Shown here piece after piece: positions 40,026-41,804 of a stretch of 41,804 nt of DNA. Made by a program: the position numbers and the translations under genes. The stretch comes from Pseudoflavonifractor sp. An85. Its GTDB lineage: Bacteria > Bacillota > Clostridia > Oscillospirales > Oscillospiraceae. The stretch is from positions 1-41,804 of the forward strand of contig NZ_NFHE01000022.1 in the NCBI RefSeq assembly GCF_002161235.1. The letters are read 5' to 3'. A model generated the notes under the pieces. The model was given only the letters and a program-made list of their open reading frames with translations. It was not told the origin of the DNA and did no database searches. Positions within the stretch are counted from its first letter, which is position 1, and each line of letters starts with the position of its first letter.

Positions 40026-41360
40026 TTATCCTATGGTAATTCGTTCCTGGGGCAGCCGGGCCACGTTCCCCTGGGTCCGGGACAGGGCGGCGAAAATCAG
40101 GGTCAGTCCCCCTACCCGTCCAAAAAACATCAGCGCAATGAGAATCAGATGGGACACCCAGCTCAGTTGTGGCGTAATGCCCAAAGAGAGCCCCACCGTT
40201 CCAATGGCGGACGCTGTCTCAAACAGACAGGTGAGGATGGGCAAGCCCTCCATTCTGCTGATGATCAACCCTCCGGTCAAAAACAAGGTCAGGTACATCA
40301 TCAAAATCGTTGACGCCTGCACCACGGTTTCCTGGGACACACGTCGGTTGAAAAAGTGGGGATTCTCCCTGCGCCGAAACACAGCAATGGCACCGGCCAA
40401 CAATACCGCCAGGGTCGTGGTCTTCATGCCGCCTGCGGTGGACCCGGGGGAACCTCCGATCAGCATTAACATGGTAATCATGGACTGACCCGTCTCGCTC
40501 ATGGCGGTCAGATCCGCGGTGTTGAATCCGGCGGTTCTGGGGGTGATGGCCTGGAACACCGACAAGAGCACCCGCTCGCCCAGCGGCTTTCCGGCAAATT
40601 CAAAGAAGAAAAAGTAAACGGTGGGGAGCAAAATCAGCATTCCGGTCACCGTCAAGATCACTTTGCTCTGCATCCGATACTTATGAACATGCCAGCGGTT
40701 GGTGCGGATGTCCTCCCACGTCAAAAAGCCGATGCCGCCCACCACAATCAGCAGGGCAATCACCAAGGACACCACTGGCTGGCCTGCATAGTCCACCAAA
40801 GAGGAAAACGGAGCCTTTACCCCCATCAGGTCAAATCCGGCATTGCAGAATGCCGAGATGGAGTGAAACAGGGCGTACCACGCCCCTTGGAGCAAGCCAA
40901 ACTCCCGGCTGAACACCAAATACAACAGGGCAGCTCCCAAAAGCTCCACGGCAAACGCCGTCCGCAAGATAAATCCGGTCAGGCGGACAATACCGCCCAC
41001 ATTGGGCGCTGCAATGGCCTCCTGCATGGTGCTGCGCTGCATCAGGCCGATTTTTCGTCCAGAGAGAATGGCAAATGCCCCCGCCACGGTAACAACACCC
41101 AGCCCTCCAATTTGGATCAGCAGTATAATGATAAACTGCCCGAACTGGGACCAGTAGGTGGCAGTATCATGGATGACCAATCCCGTGACACACACCGCAG
41201 ATGTGGAGGTAAACAGAGCGTCCAAAAACGGGGTCACCACCCCCTGTTGCGAGGAAATGGGAAGCATAAGAAGGAGGCTTCCCGCCAAAATCACCAGCAG
41301 AAAACCCAAAATGATAACCCGGAACGGGGACTTATTGTTTTTATGCAACCGCCGCCACAT
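40026..41360 (-). CDS. TrkH/KtrB-type potassium transporter
   Basis: A 444-residue membrane subunit that moves potassium, often with sodium. It has the four pore-loop repeats with their conserved glycines: TSTSAVCVTGLVIHDT, HSISAFCNAGFDLMG, TPRTAGFNTADLTAM and FETASAIGTVGLSLG. About eight to ten membrane helices. Paired with the TrkA/KtrA subunit downstream. AGAGGAG precedes the ATG at 41358-41360. The leader holds repeats that could bind KdpE. Confidence 0.93.
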   Translation of the reverse strand: MWRRLHKNNKSPFRVIILGFLLVILAGSLLLMLPISSQQGVVTPFLDALFTSTSAVCVTGLVIHDTATYWSQFGQFIIILLIQIGGLGVVTVAGAFAILSGRKIGLMQRSTMQEAIAAPNVGGIVRLTGFILRTAFAVELLGAALLYLVFSREFGLLQGAWYALFHSISAFCNAGFDLMGVKAPFSSLVDYAGQPVVSLVIALLIVVGGIGFLTWEDIRTNRWHVHKYRMQSKVILTVTGMLILLPTVYFFFFEFAGKPLGERVLLSVFQAITPRTAGFNTADLTAMSETGQSMITMLMLIGGSPGSTAGGMKTTTLAVLLAGAIAVFRRRENPHFFNRRVSQETVVQASTILMMYLTLFLTGGLIISRMEGLPILTCLFETASAIGTVGLSLGITPQLSWVSHLILIALMFFGRVGGLTLIFAALSRTQGNVARLPQERITIG

Positions 41361-41391
41361 AAGTCTCCTCTCTTTCTTTGTCTTAATACGT

Positions 41392-41408
41392 CTTTATTTT
41401 TTCTTTAT
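41392..41408 (-). promoter_or_regulatory. Direct repeat in the trkH leader
   Basis: CTTTAT occurs at 41392-41397 and 41403-41408 (ATAAAG on the coding strand), 11 bp apart, the spacing of an OmpR-family site. A good candidate for KdpE binding; also part of an AT-rich leader and so could be chance. Confidence 0.4.
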
Positions 41409-41541
41409 ACTCTCATTATCCACATCCGGTCTAAAGAGAGTGTTAACATGTAAAGCCGTATATTAAGATGGTATAAAGATGTGCCGTTTCGGAGTGGCGG
41501 AAACTTGGGCTAGGGAGAATATGGTTCAACAGCCTAAAAGA

Positions 41542-41584
41542 AAAAGCCGGCCTCCAGAAGGAATACTTCTGGAGGCCGGCTTTT
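41542..41584. terminator. Strong bidirectional terminator hairpin
   Basis: AAAAGCCGGCCTCCAGAAG (41542-41560) pairs perfectly with 41566-41584 over a 5-nt loop. A/T runs on both sides. First of three consecutive hairpins at the right end. Confidence 0.85.
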
Positions 41585-41654
41585 GGGCTGGTTGTGGCTG
41601 AACTGTGGTCACAGGACATATGAGGTCTGAAATTTCACTACCAAAAGCAAAGAA

Positions 41655-41686
41655 AAACCGCTGTTTTCTCTCGAAAACAGCGGTTT
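41655..41686. terminator. Second right-end hairpin
   Basis: AAACCGCTGTTTTC (41655-41668) and GAAAACAGCGGTTT (41673-41686) are perfect complements over a 4-nt loop. Confidence 0.7.
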
Positions 41687-41696
41687 CAGCCTGTAG

Positions 41697-41736
41697 AAAA
41701 ACCTGCTCCGGCAATTAAGCCAGAGCAGGTTTTTTG
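41697..41736 (+). terminator. Third right-end hairpin with T-run
   Basis: AAAAACCTGCTC (41697-41708) pairs with GAGCAGGTTTTT (41723-41734) over a 14-nt loop, ending in TTTTTT. A typical intrinsic terminator. The remaining 68 nt to the window end show no gene. Confidence 0.8.
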
Positions 41737-41804
41737 CTTGGAAACGAAAGCGGAAACGGAAAAAGCATCAAAACAGCAGCTACACTTTTCCCCCATCCTG
41801 TTTG

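Noticed and set aside
1-41804. CRISPR arrays, rRNA and tRNA genes
   Set aside because: No regularly spaced repeats or recognisable RNA gene sequences seen by eye.

Overview
The window looks like a chromosomal segment of an anaerobic, Gram-positive gut Firmicute, most likely Clostridia of the Oscillospiraceae type (inferred, not searched). The basis is the gene content: an agr-type thiolactone system, a Fur-type regulator with reverse rubrerythrin, several OmpR/HAMP two-component pairs, a VTC/DUF4956/beta-helix lipoprotein operon, a NiaR/BirA pair, and Trk/Ktr potassium uptake beside an orphan KdpDE. Shine-Dalgarno sequences are strong and ATGA stop/start overlaps are common. Base composition splits in two. 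Roughly positions 1-20,500 are AT-rich to intermediate and accessory in character. From about 20,700 to 41,500 the sequence is GC-rich, evenly spaced chromosomal backbone.

Accessory half. Positions 113-8178 (minus strand) hold a quorum-sensing-controlled peptide export locus: response regulator AgrA and sensor AgrC, then, after a terminator, AgrB and AgrD (predicted ring Cys-Ala-Thr-Ile-Phe), then a C39-peptidase ABC exporter, a double-glycine-leader peptide of about 105 mature residues, a four-helix membrane protein (possible immunity protein), a small unknown protein and an HlyD-like adaptor that stops early. Positions 8400-15034 (plus) are the regulatory and recombination end of an integrative element: a sigma-A promoter with a LexA-like box inside it, an ImmA/IrrE-type peptidase, a zinc ribbon, a sigma-70-region-4-like protein behind two large RNA hairpins, a long stretch of conserved-looking RNA hairpins, a small ORF, and three translationally coupled serine recombinase genes. 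The middle one lacks the catalytic domain. Positions 15100-16980 hold an AT-rich pair of convergent genes (a spermidine-synthase-fold protein and an unknown protein) flanked by copies of the same 18-19 bp palindrome. This is the best candidate here for an undescribed module. Positions 17036-20540 carry a tyrosine recombinase, a DUF1016 N-domain gene overlapping a low-molecular-weight phosphatase, a KilA-N protein and a small membrane protein.

Backbone half. A Fur-family regulator with reverse rubrerythrin (20,727-21,721) is an oxidative-stress operon with a 23-bp palindromic operator. It is followed by a two-component pair (minus, 21,797-23,673) divergent from the VTC domain/DUF4956/Cthe_2159-like operon (23,837-27,123). 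Next come a cation diffusion facilitator, a second two-component pair translationally close to an HtrA-type protease (28,485-31,879), BirA and NiaR cofactor regulators, a YugP-like zinc peptidase and an iron-dependent alcohol dehydrogenase. The right end is a potassium module read leftwards: TrkH/KtrB, TrkA/KtrA, a 40-residue membrane peptide, KdpD and KdpE, with no kdpABC in view.

All functional names come from reading motifs in the translations; no database search was possible.
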